This document shows positions 45,478-54,138 of a stretch of DNA of 64,000 bases, piece by piece (positions within the stretch are counted from its first letter, which is position 1; each line of letters opens with the position of its first letter). The notes beneath the pieces were generated by a model, which saw only the letters and a list, made by a program, of their open reading frames with translations, had not been told where the DNA came from and made no database searches. Made by a program: the position numbers and the translations under genes. This DNA is from VRUE01 sp963753245 (GTDB lineage: Bacteria; Actinomycetota; Thermoleophilia; Solirubrobacterales; 70-9): assembly GCA_963753245.1 (NCBI GenBank), contig CAVWBK010000007.1, forward strand, positions 186,001-250,000. Reading direction: 5' to 3'.

Positions 45478-45825
45478 ATGAGCGGCTGGACGTTGACGGT
45501 GCGCCACGGCTCGGGGGTCGAGCATCTCTCCTTTGCCGAGCTCGATCAGGCGGTGGCGGCGATGCGCGAGCGCGCCCTGGCGATCCGCGCCGAGGGGCCG
45601 CTCGAGCGGGCGGCCGGATTCAAGGACTTCGAGCCCCGCGATCAGGTCCACGCCCGGCTGCAGCTGCGCGGCAAGGGCGTGTTCGGCAAACCGGCGGCCG
45701 GGATCGACGTGCGGGGCAACGGCGAGTTCGTGCCCTACCGTGGCGCCCTCAGACGCGAGGAGCTCGACCCGAGCGGCCACGAGACGCCGTTTGACCTCGT
45801 CCGGGAGACTCTGGCGAGCCGATGA
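45478..45825 (+). CDS. Conserved small protein, function unknown
   Basis: A 115-residue protein starting MSGWTLTVRHGSGVEHLSF. A predicted helix (ELDQAVAAMRERALAIRAEG) follows a short beta-hairpin, then a beta-rich half (VHARLQLRGKGVFGKPAAGIDVRG). I do not recognise a named family. It overlaps the next gene by 4 bases, and TACTCT (45464-45469) ends 8 bases before ATG 45478, suggesting a leaderless operon start. The three genes 45478-46587 look like one transcription unit. Confidence 0.6.
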   Translation: MSGWTLTVRHGSGVEHLSFAELDQAVAAMRERALAIRAEGPLERAAGFKDFEPRDQVHARLQLRGKGVFGKPAAGIDVRGNGEFVPYRGALRREELDPSGHETPFDLVRETLASR

Positions 45826-46157
45826 GGACGAGCAGTGACAGCGATAGCGATGAGGTCGAGGTTCCCAAGGGCAGCTACGCCGCCGGGCGGCGCCTGAAGC
45901 TGCCCCCCGGCGCCGAGGCGCCCTTCGTCGTCTTCATCAACGGCATCGAGCAGGCCGAGGGCAGCGATTACGAGCTGCGCGGCGGTGAGATCGTCTTCGG
46001 GCGCCAGATCGTCAAGGAGAAGGTCGGTACCGGCCGTTGGCTGGCGATGTATCTGGGGCTGTTTGGCACCTACCGCAAGAACGAGACGATTGACCTCCAG
46101 TTTCAGCGCGCCGGCAAGACCGAGCTGCTCTCCGACCTGCCGGTCGAGGCCGGCTGA
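45822..46157 (+). CDS. Conserved small beta-rich protein, function unknown
   Basis: A 111-residue protein with an acidic, Ser/Asp-rich start (TSSDSDSDEVEV). Then follows a beta-rich region: FVVFINGIEQAEGSDYELRGGEIVF, reminiscent of phage-tail or receptor-binding beta-modules where a position is given by a 'GIEQ..DYxL' pattern. It ends with a short amphipathic helix and FQRAGKTELLSDLPVEAG. No family is recognised with certainty. Overlap with the preceding gene is 4 bases, and it is one base from the next. Confidence 0.6.
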   Translation: MRTSSDSDSDEVEVPKGSYAAGRRLKLPPGAEAPFVVFINGIEQAEGSDYELRGGEIVFGRQIVKEKVGTGRWLAMYLGLFGTYRKNETIDLQFQRAGKTELLSDLPVEAG

Positions 46158-46158
46158 G

Positions 46159-46587
46159 ATGCAGATCGGGTTCCTGCTGCTTGCCGACCACAGCGAGTCG
46201 GTCAACGGCAAGCTCTACATGGTCGGCGGCGGCTGGAACATGCTGCGCCTGCCCGAGTTGCCCCACGAGTGGGGATTCCACATCGCCCTCGGTCTCGACG
46301 TCGGCTGGGATGAGACCAACACCAGCCACACCCTGCTCGTCAATGTCCACGACCCCGACGGGGTCGAGCTCGGTGAGGGCCTGTCAGCCGAGTTCGAGGC
46401 CGGTCGCCCGCCGGGAATGCCGGCCGGCCAGGAGCAGCGACTGGTCATGTCAATCGGCTTCAGCGCCAACTTCCAGAACTCCGGCCCACACGCCGCGGTC
46501 GTCCAGGCAAACGGTGAGGAGATCGGCCGGGCGCGTTTCTACGTCACCGCCGCCGAGTTCCCCGGCGCTGATCCGGAGGGCTTCTGA
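46159..46587 (+). CDS. DUF6941-like protein
   Basis: A 142-residue single-domain protein beginning MQIGFLLLADHSESVNGKLYMVGGGW. The start with LLLAD, then NGKLYMVGGGWN and a later GFSANFQNSGPHAAVV, fits the DUF6941 pattern of actinobacterial proteins of unknown role. The strand order suggests a beta-sandwich. It begins one base after the previous stop, completing a three-gene unit after citrate synthase. The function of the unit is not known. Confidence 0.6.
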   Translation: MQIGFLLLADHSESVNGKLYMVGGGWNMLRLPELPHEWGFHIALGLDVGWDETNTSHTLLVNVHDPDGVELGEGLSAEFEAGRPPGMPAGQEQRLVMSIGFSANFQNSGPHAAVVQANGEEIGRARFYVTAAEFPGADPEGF

Positions 46588-46593
46588 GATCGT

Positions 46594-47547
46594 CTATTTG
46601 AAGACGTAGAGGAGCAAGAAGGCGATCACGACAAAGCTCAGGCCGCCGGCGATCATGCCCTTGTCTTCGGCGACGATCGCCGAGGTGGAGCGATCATCGG
46701 AGCGGTCATAGATCAGGTAGAGGTAGCGGAAGATGCAGTAGAGGACCGGCGGGATGGTGAGCATCATGCGGCTGCCGATCAGCGGTGAGTTGACCGTGTA
46801 GATCGCGTAGCTGATCACCGTGCCGGTGGTGACCATCGAGACCATCTGGTCCAAGAAGGGCAGCGAGTAGTGCTCGAGGACCGGGCGCGAGCTGGTCCCC
46901 TGGTGCAGCTCGGAGACCGCCTCCTGGCGGCGCTTGGTGAACCCGAGGAACATCGCGATCATCCCGGTGCAGAGGATCAGCCACTCCGAGGCATGGGCGT
47001 CGACGGCGCTGGCGCCGGCGGCGACGCGCAGGATGAAGAGGCCGGCGAGCGTCATCACGTCGACGATCACGACCTGCTTGAGGCCGAAGCTGTAGGCAAT
47101 CTGGGCGATCCCGTAGCCGACCACCATCAGCCCGACCTGCCAGTTGACCGCCGCGAAGGCAAGCGCGATCGCGATCACGGCGAGGACCGGCGGGATCAGG
47201 CGCGCGGTCCCCTCGGAGAGCTCGCCCGCCGCAAGCGGACGGAAGCGCTTCTTTGGATGTTTGCGATCGAGCTCGATGTCGAGCAGGTCATTGACGTAAT
47301 AGCCGGCGCTCGAGACCAGGCAGAAGCAGATGAAGGTGAGCGTCGCCTCGAGCACATCGTGAGGTTGGTTGAACTTGCCCGAGAAGAGCAGGCCGGCGAA
47401 GACGAAGAAGTTTTTGATCCACTCCTTGGGACGGCCGGTCTTGATCGCCGCGCGCAGCGGAGAGCGGCGCGGGAGGGTCGGCTCGTTGGCCTCCACGGGC
47501 ACGGATTCGGCCGGGACCGTCGGCTGTTCGGAGGTGATTGTTTCCAT
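46594..47547 (-). CDS. UbiA-family prenyltransferase, DPPR-synthase-like
   Basis: A 317-residue membrane prenyltransferase with about eight helices. The aspartate-rich NDLLDIELDRKHPKKRFRPLAAG site binds the prenyl phosphate and metal. A second acidic site lies around IYDRSDDRSTSA near the end. The gene resembles decaprenyl-phosphate phosphoribosyltransferase (Rv3806c type), which starts decaprenyl-phosphoryl-arabinose synthesis for the cell wall. The N-terminal 35 residues are disordered. ATG 47547 is chosen because the conserved region begins soon after (RPKEWIKNFFVF). Membrane location is expected. Confidence 0.8.
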   Translation of the reverse strand: METITSEQPTVPAESVPVEANEPTLPRRSPLRAAIKTGRPKEWIKNFFVFAGLLFSGKFNQPHDVLEATLTFICFCLVSSAGYYVNDLLDIELDRKHPKKRFRPLAAGELSEGTARLIPPVLAVIAIALAFAAVNWQVGLMVVGYGIAQIAYSFGLKQVVIVDVMTLAGLFILRVAAGASAVDAHASEWLILCTGMIAMFLGFTKRRQEAVSELHQGTSSRPVLEHYSLPFLDQMVSMVTTGTVISYAIYTVNSPLIGSRMMLTIPPVLYCIFRYLYLIYDRSDDRSTSAIVAEDKGMIAGGLSFVVIAFLLLYVFK

Positions 47548-47611
47548 CGTCTGGGGGCGGATCCAGGGCGCAGAGCGCTCTGGGGGGAAACCGGTCGGGC
47601 AAGGGTAGCGC

Positions 47612-48964
47612 TCACTCTGGCAGGCGAACGGTGAAGCGGGCGCCGCGGGCGGGAAGGTTCTCGACGGCGACCGAGCCCCCCATCGCCTCGCTGAGCTGCG
47701 CGACGATCGCCAGACCCAGGCCGGCGCCCTGCGCTGAACCGCGGCCCGCCTGCGCCCGCAACCAGAAGCGCTCAAAGGCATGGGGGATCTGTGCTGCGGG
47801 GATTCCGGGTCCCTCGTCCTCGACCGCGATCTCTCCGGCGCCGACCGCGAGGGTCACCGCCGCGCCGCTCGGACTGACGCGGATCGCGTTCTCGAGCAGG
47901 TTCGAGACGATCTGCAGGGTGCGTCCGTGATCGGCGATCGCCGCGCCGGCCCCCTTGACCCGCACCCTGACCTGCGCATCATCAGCGCGCGGGCGCAGGC
48001 GCTCCTCGGCCTCGCGACAGACGGCGCCGAGGTCGACCGGCTCGCGCTCGACCGTCATCACCCCCTGGCGCAGGCGCGCCAGGGCGAGCAGGTCCCCGAC
48101 CAGACGTTCAAGCCGCTCGGACTCGCGACCGATCACCGCCGCGGCGTCCCGCGGCCCGATCGTCCCGTCCTCGATCCCCTCCGCGTAGCCGCGAATCGAG
48201 GTCAGCGGGGTGCGCAGGTCATGGGAGACCGATAACAAGACGGCGCGCTCGGCGTCGCGCGCGAGGACGAGCTCCGCCGACATCTTGTTGAATGAGGAGG
48301 CGAGATCATCAAGCTCGCGAGTGCCCTCCGGCGGCACCGGCTCGGGGTTGCGGCCGGCGGCGAGCTCTCCCGCCGCGGCGCCGAGCCGGCGCAGGGGCTG
48401 GGTCAGGCGCCTGGCCAGCCACGCCGCCAGCGCCGCGGCGAGCAGCGCCGCGGCGCCGCTGGCGATCAGCAAAGCGGCGATGTAGCGGCGCAGGTCGTTG
48501 CCGGAGACCACGTCGGGGCGGGTGACGAGGAGGACCGAGTGGCCGCTGCGCCGGGCGGCGAAGATCGCGGAGCTGCCGTCAATCGCGGCGGTCCCGCTGG
48601 CCGCCCCGGTGCTGCGCAGCGCCGCGAAGGCGCCCGCCGGCAGGCTGGCGCGTGCCGCCGCCGGGGTGAGGAGCTGTACCGGGTGGGGGCCCCGGGCCCG
48701 GGGTTGGGGCGGCGGACCCGGCGCGACTCCCGGTGGCGGCTGGCCCGGTGGTGGCCCAAGCGCCCAGCCGAGCCCGCGCCCGCCGCCGGCGGGCAGATCG
48801 CGCAGCTGGCCGGCAAGCGCGGCGGCCTGGCGTTCGACGTCGCCGCGGATCGTCCCCCGCACCGCGTCCTTGGTGAGCACGATGCCGAGCGCGAGCGAGG
48901 CGCCGACGGCGAGCAACACGGCACCGAGGATCGCCGCGAAGAGCCGCGATCGCAGCGAGTGCAT
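47612..48964 (-). CDS. Sensor histidine kinase
   Basis: A 450-residue membrane kinase. A first helix lies at residues 5-30 (LFAAILGAVLLAVGASLALG). An extracellular part with a Pro/Gly-rich segment (PPGQPPPGVAPGPPPQP) follows, then a second helix near 165-190. HAMP leads into HisKA with HDLRTPLTSIRGYAEG, and the ATPase has NLLENAIRVSP, DEGPGIPA and GAGLGLAIVAQL. ATG 48964 overlaps the stop of the regulator gene by one base (TGATG). The signal is unknown. The proline-rich periplasmic part is unusual for kinases of this size. Confidence 0.9.
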   Translation of the reverse strand: MHSLRSRLFAAILGAVLLAVGASLALGIVLTKDAVRGTIRGDVERQAAALAGQLRDLPAGGGRGLGWALGPPPGQPPPGVAPGPPPQPRARGPHPVQLLTPAAARASLPAGAFAALRSTGAASGTAAIDGSSAIFAARRSGHSVLLVTRPDVVSGNDLRRYIAALLIASGAAALLAAALAAWLARRLTQPLRRLGAAAGELAAGRNPEPVPPEGTRELDDLASSFNKMSAELVLARDAERAVLLSVSHDLRTPLTSIRGYAEGIEDGTIGPRDAAAVIGRESERLERLVGDLLALARLRQGVMTVEREPVDLGAVCREAEERLRPRADDAQVRVRVKGAGAAIADHGRTLQIVSNLLENAIRVSPSGAAVTLAVGAGEIAVEDEGPGIPAAQIPHAFERFWLRAQAGRGSAQGAGLGLAIVAQLSEAMGGSVAVENLPARGARFTVRLPE

Positions 48965-49644
48965 CAGGGGGTGACCTTGTAGCCGGCGCCGCGGACTGTC
49001 TCGATCAGGCCCGGGCGGTCGAGCTTGCCGCGTAACTGAGCAATGTGGACATCGACCGTCCGGGTGCCGGCGGCGAACTCACCGCCCCAGACAAGCTCGA
49101 GCAGGCGATCGCGACCGAGCACGACACCCGGGTGGGCGAGCAGCGCGGCGAGCAGATCGAACTCGCGCGAGGTGAGCTCGACCGGCTCCCCCCCGGCGCT
49201 GACCGTGCGCGAAGCGTGATCGAGGCTGACGTCGCCGAGCACCAGGGCGCCTCCCTCGAAGGCCAGCCTGCCGCCCGCTGCCCCGGCTCGGCGCAGAATC
49301 GCCTTCACCCGGGCAACCAGCTCGCGCGGCGAGAAGGGCTTGGTCACGTAGTCATCGGCACCGGCTTCCAATCCGGCGACTCGGTCGGCCTCATCATCAC
49401 GAGCGGTGAGGATCAGGATTGGCACACCGGTGCGGGCGCGCAGACGACGGCAGACCTCAAAGCCGTCGATCCCCGGCAGGCCGAGGTCCAAGACGACGAG
49501 GCGCACCGGGTGACGGGCCAGCTCCTCGAGCGCCTGCTCACCGCTGTGGGCCCAGACGACGCCGAACCCGTCGCGCTTCAGATAAGCGCCAACGAGGTCG
49601 GCGATCGCCTGCTCGTCCTCGACGACGAGGATGGATCCCTTCAT
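48964..49644 (-). CDS. OmpR-family response regulator
   Basis: A 226-residue regulator with receiver and winged-helix domains. The acidic pocket is VVEDEQ, the phosphoacceptor lies in LVVLDLGLPG (Asp51), and KPFS holds the lysine. The C-terminal winged helix contains LTSREFDLLAALLAHPG and RTVDVHIAQLRGKLD. It works with the kinase immediately downstream. The exported-protein gene upstream (49661) is 16 bases away in the same direction and may be both its target and its co-transcribed partner. Confidence 0.92.
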   Translation of the reverse strand: MKGSILVVEDEQAIADLVGAYLKRDGFGVVWAHSGEQALEELARHPVRLVVLDLGLPGIDGFEVCRRLRARTGVPILILTARDDEADRVAGLEAGADDYVTKPFSPRELVARVKAILRRAGAAGGRLAFEGGALVLGDVSLDHASRTVSAGGEPVELTSREFDLLAALLAHPGVVLGRDRLLELVWGGEFAAGTRTVDVHIAQLRGKLDRPGLIETVRGAGYKVTP

Positions 49645-49660
49645 CCACCTAGCCTCTCAT

Positions 49661-50173
49661 TTAGCTGCCGAGCGGAGGTGGCGGCATCTGGCCGCCGGGC
49701 GCCGTCCCCTTGAGCATCTGGCCCCGCTTTGGCGCAACCATCACCGAGGCCGCCGCACCGCCCTCAGGACCGGAGACAAGCACGCTTTCTCCGACCGAGA
49801 GTTCGGCCGTCGAGGAGCTCGATTCGGGTCCGGCGAGCACCTTCGTGTTTTCGTCGAGAGTGATCGTCACTTCGCCGCCGTCGTTCTCGGCGAGGGTCAG
49901 CGAGCTTGAGTCGACCGCGGTGATCTTGCCCTGATCGAGTCTGATCACTTCCGAGTGGCCGTTCTTTTGGATATGGAGCTCCCCGTTGGTCAGGCCCTTC
50001 ATCCCCGCACCCATCATCGGCGCTGGGCCGGGCGGCGCGCTCTGCCATTTTGGACCTTCACCAGCGCCGCTCGTGGAACTCCCCTGGGCGGCAGCCACGC
50101 CGCCGACCACGAGGGCCGCCGCGACGCCGATCAGGGCCGCCGAGCGGGCACGCATCTTGATTGATTTGAACAT
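49661..50173 (-). CDS. Exported protein with DUF5666-like beta domain
   Basis: A 170-residue protein with a signal peptide (RSAALIGVAAALVVGGVAAAQG), starting at ATG 50173 with AAAGGAG before it. The middle segment GKITAVDSSSLTLAENDGGEVTITLDENTKV matches DUF5666-type beta-barrels, which recur in exported bacterial proteins. Both flanks are rich in Gly, Pro, Met and Ser (PAPMMGAGMKG; GGQMPPPPLGS). It heads the operon that holds the two-component system and may report envelope state to it; this is inference from order. Confidence 0.7.
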   Translation of the reverse strand: MFKSIKMRARSAALIGVAAALVVGGVAAAQGSSTSGAGEGPKWQSAPPGPAPMMGAGMKGLTNGELHIQKNGHSEVIRLDQGKITAVDSSSLTLAENDGGEVTITLDENTKVLAGPESSSSTAELSVGESVLVSGPEGGAAASVMVAPKRGQMLKGTAPGGQMPPPPLGS

Positions 50174-50308
50174 CGCTTCTCCTTTATCGGGTGAACCGCT
50201 TTGGCCGATCGTCCTCGCGGCCGGTTCGAATTCCGTCAGCCGCGTGTAAGGGGGCTGTAATCCCGCCGCCGGGAACCAAATCCCCCGATGCCTGGGTTCG
50301 GAGCCGTT

Positions 50309-51976
50309 TCAGGGATCGATCAGGACGCCCGGGTTGAGAATCCCGGCCGGATCGAGCTCGGCCTTGGCGGCGCGCAGGGCGGCGGCGAAGGGGGCCGGGC
50401 GCTGGCGGTCATACCACGGTCGGTGATCGCGGCCGACGGCGTGATGGTGGGTGATCGTGCCGCCCGCCTCAAGCACGGCCTCAGAGACCGCGGCCTTGAT
50501 CTCATCCCACTGCTCGACCTCGCCGCCGCGCACGGCGGGGGCCATCACGGTGAAGTAAGGAGCCGGGCCGTCGGGGTAGACGTGGGTGAAGCGAGCGCTG
50601 ACCCGCGGCGCGCCGAGGCCCTCGCCGGGCGCCTCGCAGACGGCTGCGACCTTTGAGCGCGCCGCCTCCATCGCGGCCCGGTGGAAGTCCTCGAAGCGCT
50701 CCCAGGTGATCGCCGACTCAAAGGTCTCAGAGAGGACACCGCAGGCGACGAAGGTGTCGCGTAGATAGGGCGCGAGGAGAAAGGCGTTACGCCAAGAATC
50801 AACCGCGCCGCGCTCCTGCGGCCGCTCGCCTCCGCCACCCCCGCCCCCCGCGCCGGCCTCGGGTTCTGCGAGCGCTGCAGCCAGCGCCGTCTCGCCGCTG
50901 GGGCTGAGCTGGCCGCCGTGTTCGCGGGCGATCTCGATCGCGGTTTGCATCGGCGCGGTGACCGGCTGGTGGGAGGACTCAAAGCCGAGGATCAACAGGC
51001 TGCTCTCGCCGCTGCCGGCCCCCGTCGTGGCCGCCTCCAGGGCGTCGAGCAGGCGGCAGTTGGCCGGGTTAAGGCCCGACTGCGCAATCGCCCGCACCGC
51101 TCCCGCAGCGAGCAGGAAGTCGCCGAACTCGAGCCCACAGGAGAGCTTGAAACGCGGTCGCGGCCGAACCCGAACCCAGGCCTCTGCGATCACGCCAAGG
51201 ACACCCTCCGAGCCGATCAGAGCCCGGTCGGGAGAAGGCCCCGCGCCAGAGCCCGGGAGCCGGCGGCTCTCCCAGGTCCCGCGCGGGGTGATCGCCCGCA
51301 CCGACTCGACCAGGTCGTCGATGTGGGTGTAGAGGGTGGCGAAGTGCCCACCGGCGCGGGTCGCGAGCCAACCGCCGAGGGTCGAGTACTCAAAGGACTG
51401 GGGAAAGTGACGCAGGGTCAGCCCCCGCTCGCGCAGCTGGCGCTCCAACCCGGGACCGCTCGCCCCGGCCTGAATCCGCGCCGCGAGGCTCTCGGCGTCG
51501 ATCTCGAGCACCGCGTCAAGTCGGCGCAGATCCAGCGAGACGACCGGCCGGTCCCCGAGCCTCGCCTCGACCCCGCCGACGACGCTGGTGCCTCCGCCGA
51601 AGGGAATCACCGCAGCACCCTCGGCCTCAGACCAGCTCAGCACGGCCTCGATCTCTGACTCATCGCGGGGCAGGGCGACCAGGTCGGGTGGATTCTCAAA
51701 CTCCCCGCGAAAGCCGCGCACCACGTCGCGGTAGGCCTTGCCGAGCCCGTGGCGGACGCGCTCGTAGTGATCGTCTGTGAACAGATCGCCGAGGCTGCTC
51801 GGCGCGCTCAGGCGCGGCACTCGCAACTGGACCCGCGCCAGCGCCAGCGGCTCCTCGATCTCGCCCCCGAATCCAAGCCCCTCGCGAATTCCCTTCGCCG
51901 CGGCCTGTAGCTCCCGGCGCGAGGGTGCCTGATCCTCATAGCCCCACCCCCAGTGCTTCAGCCGTCGCTCGGACAT
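50309..51976 (-). CDS. Alkyldihydroxyacetonephosphate synthase (AGPS)-like FAD enzyme
   Basis: A 555-residue FAD-linked protein. The FAD-binding type-4 domain spans about 100-275, with PFGGGTSVVGG and a PQSFEYSTLGGW turn characteristic of AGPS. A C-terminal substrate domain ends in THHHAVGRDHRPWYDRQ, the His-rich motif of the AGPS active site, and DPAGILNPGVL. The reaction is exchange of the acyl chain of acyl-DHAP for a fatty alcohol, which makes an ether bond. The next gene on the same strand (52121) encodes a fatty acyl-CoA reductase, so both steps are represented. A Gly-rich insert (residues 380-395) is unusual. Confidence 0.78.
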   Translation of the reverse strand: MSERRLKHWGWGYEDQAPSRRELQAAAKGIREGLGFGGEIEEPLALARVQLRVPRLSAPSSLGDLFTDDHYERVRHGLGKAYRDVVRGFRGEFENPPDLVALPRDESEIEAVLSWSEAEGAAVIPFGGGTSVVGGVEARLGDRPVVSLDLRRLDAVLEIDAESLAARIQAGASGPGLERQLRERGLTLRHFPQSFEYSTLGGWLATRAGGHFATLYTHIDDLVESVRAITPRGTWESRRLPGSGAGPSPDRALIGSEGVLGVIAEAWVRVRPRPRFKLSCGLEFGDFLLAAGAVRAIAQSGLNPANCRLLDALEAATTGAGSGESSLLILGFESSHQPVTAPMQTAIEIAREHGGQLSPSGETALAAALAEPEAGAGGGGGGGERPQERGAVDSWRNAFLLAPYLRDTFVACGVLSETFESAITWERFEDFHRAAMEAARSKVAAVCEAPGEGLGAPRVSARFTHVYPDGPAPYFTVMAPAVRGGEVEQWDEIKAAVSEAVLEAGGTITHHHAVGRDHRPWYDRQRPAPFAAALRAAKAELDPAGILNPGVLIDP

Positions 51977-52120
51977 CGTCGCGAAAGAATCGCAGCCTGG
52001 CCGAGCCTGCAGCGGCCACGGTGCGCCGGCTCGGCCGTCTGAGCGGCGGCCAGTACCTTTACCGAAGGCGCCGCGTGGCCGTGCTCGGCGAGAAAACGCG
52101 GCGCCCGCCAGCAGGCGCTG

Positions 52121-54112
52121 CTACCAGTGGACGCCTTTCATCAGGTGGGCAAAGGCAAGGGCCTCGGTGGTCGGCGCTTTGTCCGGCGCTTCGCCGCCCT
52201 TGCCCTTCGCGGCCTGAGACTCGGGGAAGAGTTTGTAGGCCTGGTTGAGAATCCGATCGCTCATCGATGGGGCAACCGCGTAAAGCAGCTCGCCGAAGGT
52301 GCCAAGTCGCGTGGCGACCTTCTTGGGCTGCTCGACCATCGCCCCGGCGATCATCTCGGCCGCCTCCTCGGGGGTGATTGCCGGGAAGACGTCATACATC
52401 CGCGTCGGCGCGATCATCGGCGTGCGCACCAGCGGCATGTGGATCGTGGTGATGTGGATGCCGTCATCGATCACCTCCGAGGCGATCACCCGGCCGAAGG
52501 CATCGAGGGCCGCCTTTGAGGCGACGTAGGCCGAGAAGCGCGGCGGGTTGGTCTGCGTGCCGATCGAGCTGATGTTGATGATGTGACCCGACTTGCGCGC
52601 CTGCATCGCCGGCAGCAGGGCGAGGATCAGTCGCACGGCACCGAAATAGTTGACCTGCATCGTGCGCTCGTAGTCGTGAAAGCGCTCGACCGCGAGCTCG
52701 ACCGAACGGCGGATCGAGCGGCCCGCATTGTTGACGAGAATGTCGACGTGGCCGTGGTAGGCGAGCACCTCCTCGGCCATCCGCTCGACGTCCTCGATGT
52801 CGGACATATCGCAGCGGTGAATGTGGGCGAGGCCCCCGGCGCGCTCGATCTCGGCCTTGGTCTCCTCCAGCTTCTCGATCGAGCGGGCGACGAGCAGCAC
52901 GGTCGCGCCGGCGTCGGCGACCTTCACCGCCGCCGCGCGGCCGATCCCCGAGGAGGCGCCGGTGACCAGCACGATCTTGCCGCGCACCGCCCCCGAGAGC
53001 GTGCGGTCCCTGAACAGGCTCGGGTCCAGGTTGCGCTCCCAGTAATCCCAGACTCGATCGGCGTAGCTCTCAAGCGCCGGCACCGCGATCCCCGAGCCCT
53101 CAAGAGCCGCCTGCGCATCGGTTGAGTCGAAGTGGGTTGGGTAGTTGACGTAGGAGAGGATCCCGGCGGGGATGCCGAGCTCGCCGAGCGCCTTCTTCGC
53201 GACCCGCTTGGCCGGCGGGAAGAAGCGCATCCCGGTGCGCACCAGGTTCGAGGCCGGATCGGTGAGGTCTGCATCCAGACGCAGCGCCGCCTGCGGAGCA
53301 TCAGCCTCCCGGGCGAACAGGTTGAGAACCTCCCCGGCGCTGTGCGGGTTGGGGTCGGTGAGGTGGAATGCCTGCCCGTCGAGGTCGGGCTGGTGGGCGA
53401 TGTGGTCGATCGCATCGGCGACGAAGTCGACCGGGACGATGTTGATCTCGCCGCCTTCGACCCCGACCAGGGGCAACCAGGACGGCAGCGCCCGCCGGAC
53501 CTGCTGCAGCAGCTTGAACATGTAATAGGGGCCGTCGACCTTGTCGATCTCGCCGGTGCGCGAGTCGCCGACGACAATTCCGGGGCGATACACGCGCCAG
53601 GGCCGAGTCGACTCCTGGCGGACGACACGCTCGGACTCATGCTTGGTGCGGAAATAGGGGTGGGTGTCGAGCTTTTCGGCCTCCTCGAACATGTCCTCCC
53701 GCCACTCGCCGCGATACAGACCGGCGGCGGCAATCGAGCTGACCTGGTGAAAGCAGCCGGCCTCGATCGCAGCGGCGAGTTCGACCGCGTGGCGGGTGCC
53801 CTCGACGTTGGCGATCTCCTGGGCCTCGGAGTCGGCCTCCATGTCATAGATCGCCGCCAGGTGGAAGAAGTGGTCAACCGAGCCGCGCAGGGTGACCAGG
53901 TCCTCCTCGGAGATCCCGAGGCCCGGTTGGGAGAGGTCGCCGGCGACCGGAACGACGCGGGCGCCGTCGGCGCCCCAGGCCGTCCTCTGCTCCTCCAAAC
54001 GCCCTCTGGATCCGGCTCTGACCAGCGCGTAGACGGTCCCCTCGCGCTTCAACAGCCGCTGCACGAGATTCCTGCCGATGAATCCGGTCGCGCCGGTGAT
54101 GAAGTAGTTCAC
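52121..54112 (-). CDS. Fused fatty acyl-CoA reductase (two SDR domains)
   Basis: A 663-residue two-domain reductase. The N-terminal half is an extended SDR with GATGFIG near residue 8 and YFRTKHESE (Tyr-x-x-x-Lys). The C-terminal half is a classical SDR with GASSGIG, NNAGRSI, SSIGTQ and the catalytic YVASK. This combination, at this length, is known from the fatty acyl-CoA reductases of mycobacteria (Rv3391 type) and marine bacteria that make fatty alcohols. I start at GTG 54112 (MNYFITGATGF); GTG 54127 is the upstream alternative. It is 26 bases from the divergent 2-oxoglutarate dehydrogenase gene. Confidence 0.85.
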   Translation of the reverse strand: MNYFITGATGFIGRNLVQRLLKREGTVYALVRAGSRGRLEEQRTAWGADGARVVPVAGDLSQPGLGISEEDLVTLRGSVDHFFHLAAIYDMEADSEAQEIANVEGTRHAVELAAAIEAGCFHQVSSIAAAGLYRGEWREDMFEEAEKLDTHPYFRTKHESERVVRQESTRPWRVYRPGIVVGDSRTGEIDKVDGPYYMFKLLQQVRRALPSWLPLVGVEGGEINIVPVDFVADAIDHIAHQPDLDGQAFHLTDPNPHSAGEVLNLFAREADAPQAALRLDADLTDPASNLVRTGMRFFPPAKRVAKKALGELGIPAGILSYVNYPTHFDSTDAQAALEGSGIAVPALESYADRVWDYWERNLDPSLFRDRTLSGAVRGKIVLVTGASSGIGRAAAVKVADAGATVLLVARSIEKLEETKAEIERAGGLAHIHRCDMSDIEDVERMAEEVLAYHGHVDILVNNAGRSIRRSVELAVERFHDYERTMQVNYFGAVRLILALLPAMQARKSGHIINISSIGTQTNPPRFSAYVASKAALDAFGRVIASEVIDDGIHITTIHMPLVRTPMIAPTRMYDVFPAITPEEAAEMIAGAMVEQPKKVATRLGTFGELLYAVAPSMSDRILNQAYKLFPESQAAKGKGGEAPDKAPTTEALAFAHLMKGVHW

Positions 54113-54118
54113 CTCTGT

Positions 54119-54128
54119 TTCATACACT
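54119..54128. promoter_or_regulatory. Possible shared -10 region between divergent genes
   Basis: The sequence TTCATACACT contains TACACT on + (54123-54128), ending 10 bases before ATG 54139, and TATGAA on - (54124-54119), ending 6 bases before GTG 54112. It resembles the symmetric boxes at 26789 and 31296, but the minus-strand box is weaker. The plus-strand gene also has AAGGA before its start. Confidence 0.35.
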
Positions 54129-54138
54129 CAATCAAGGA

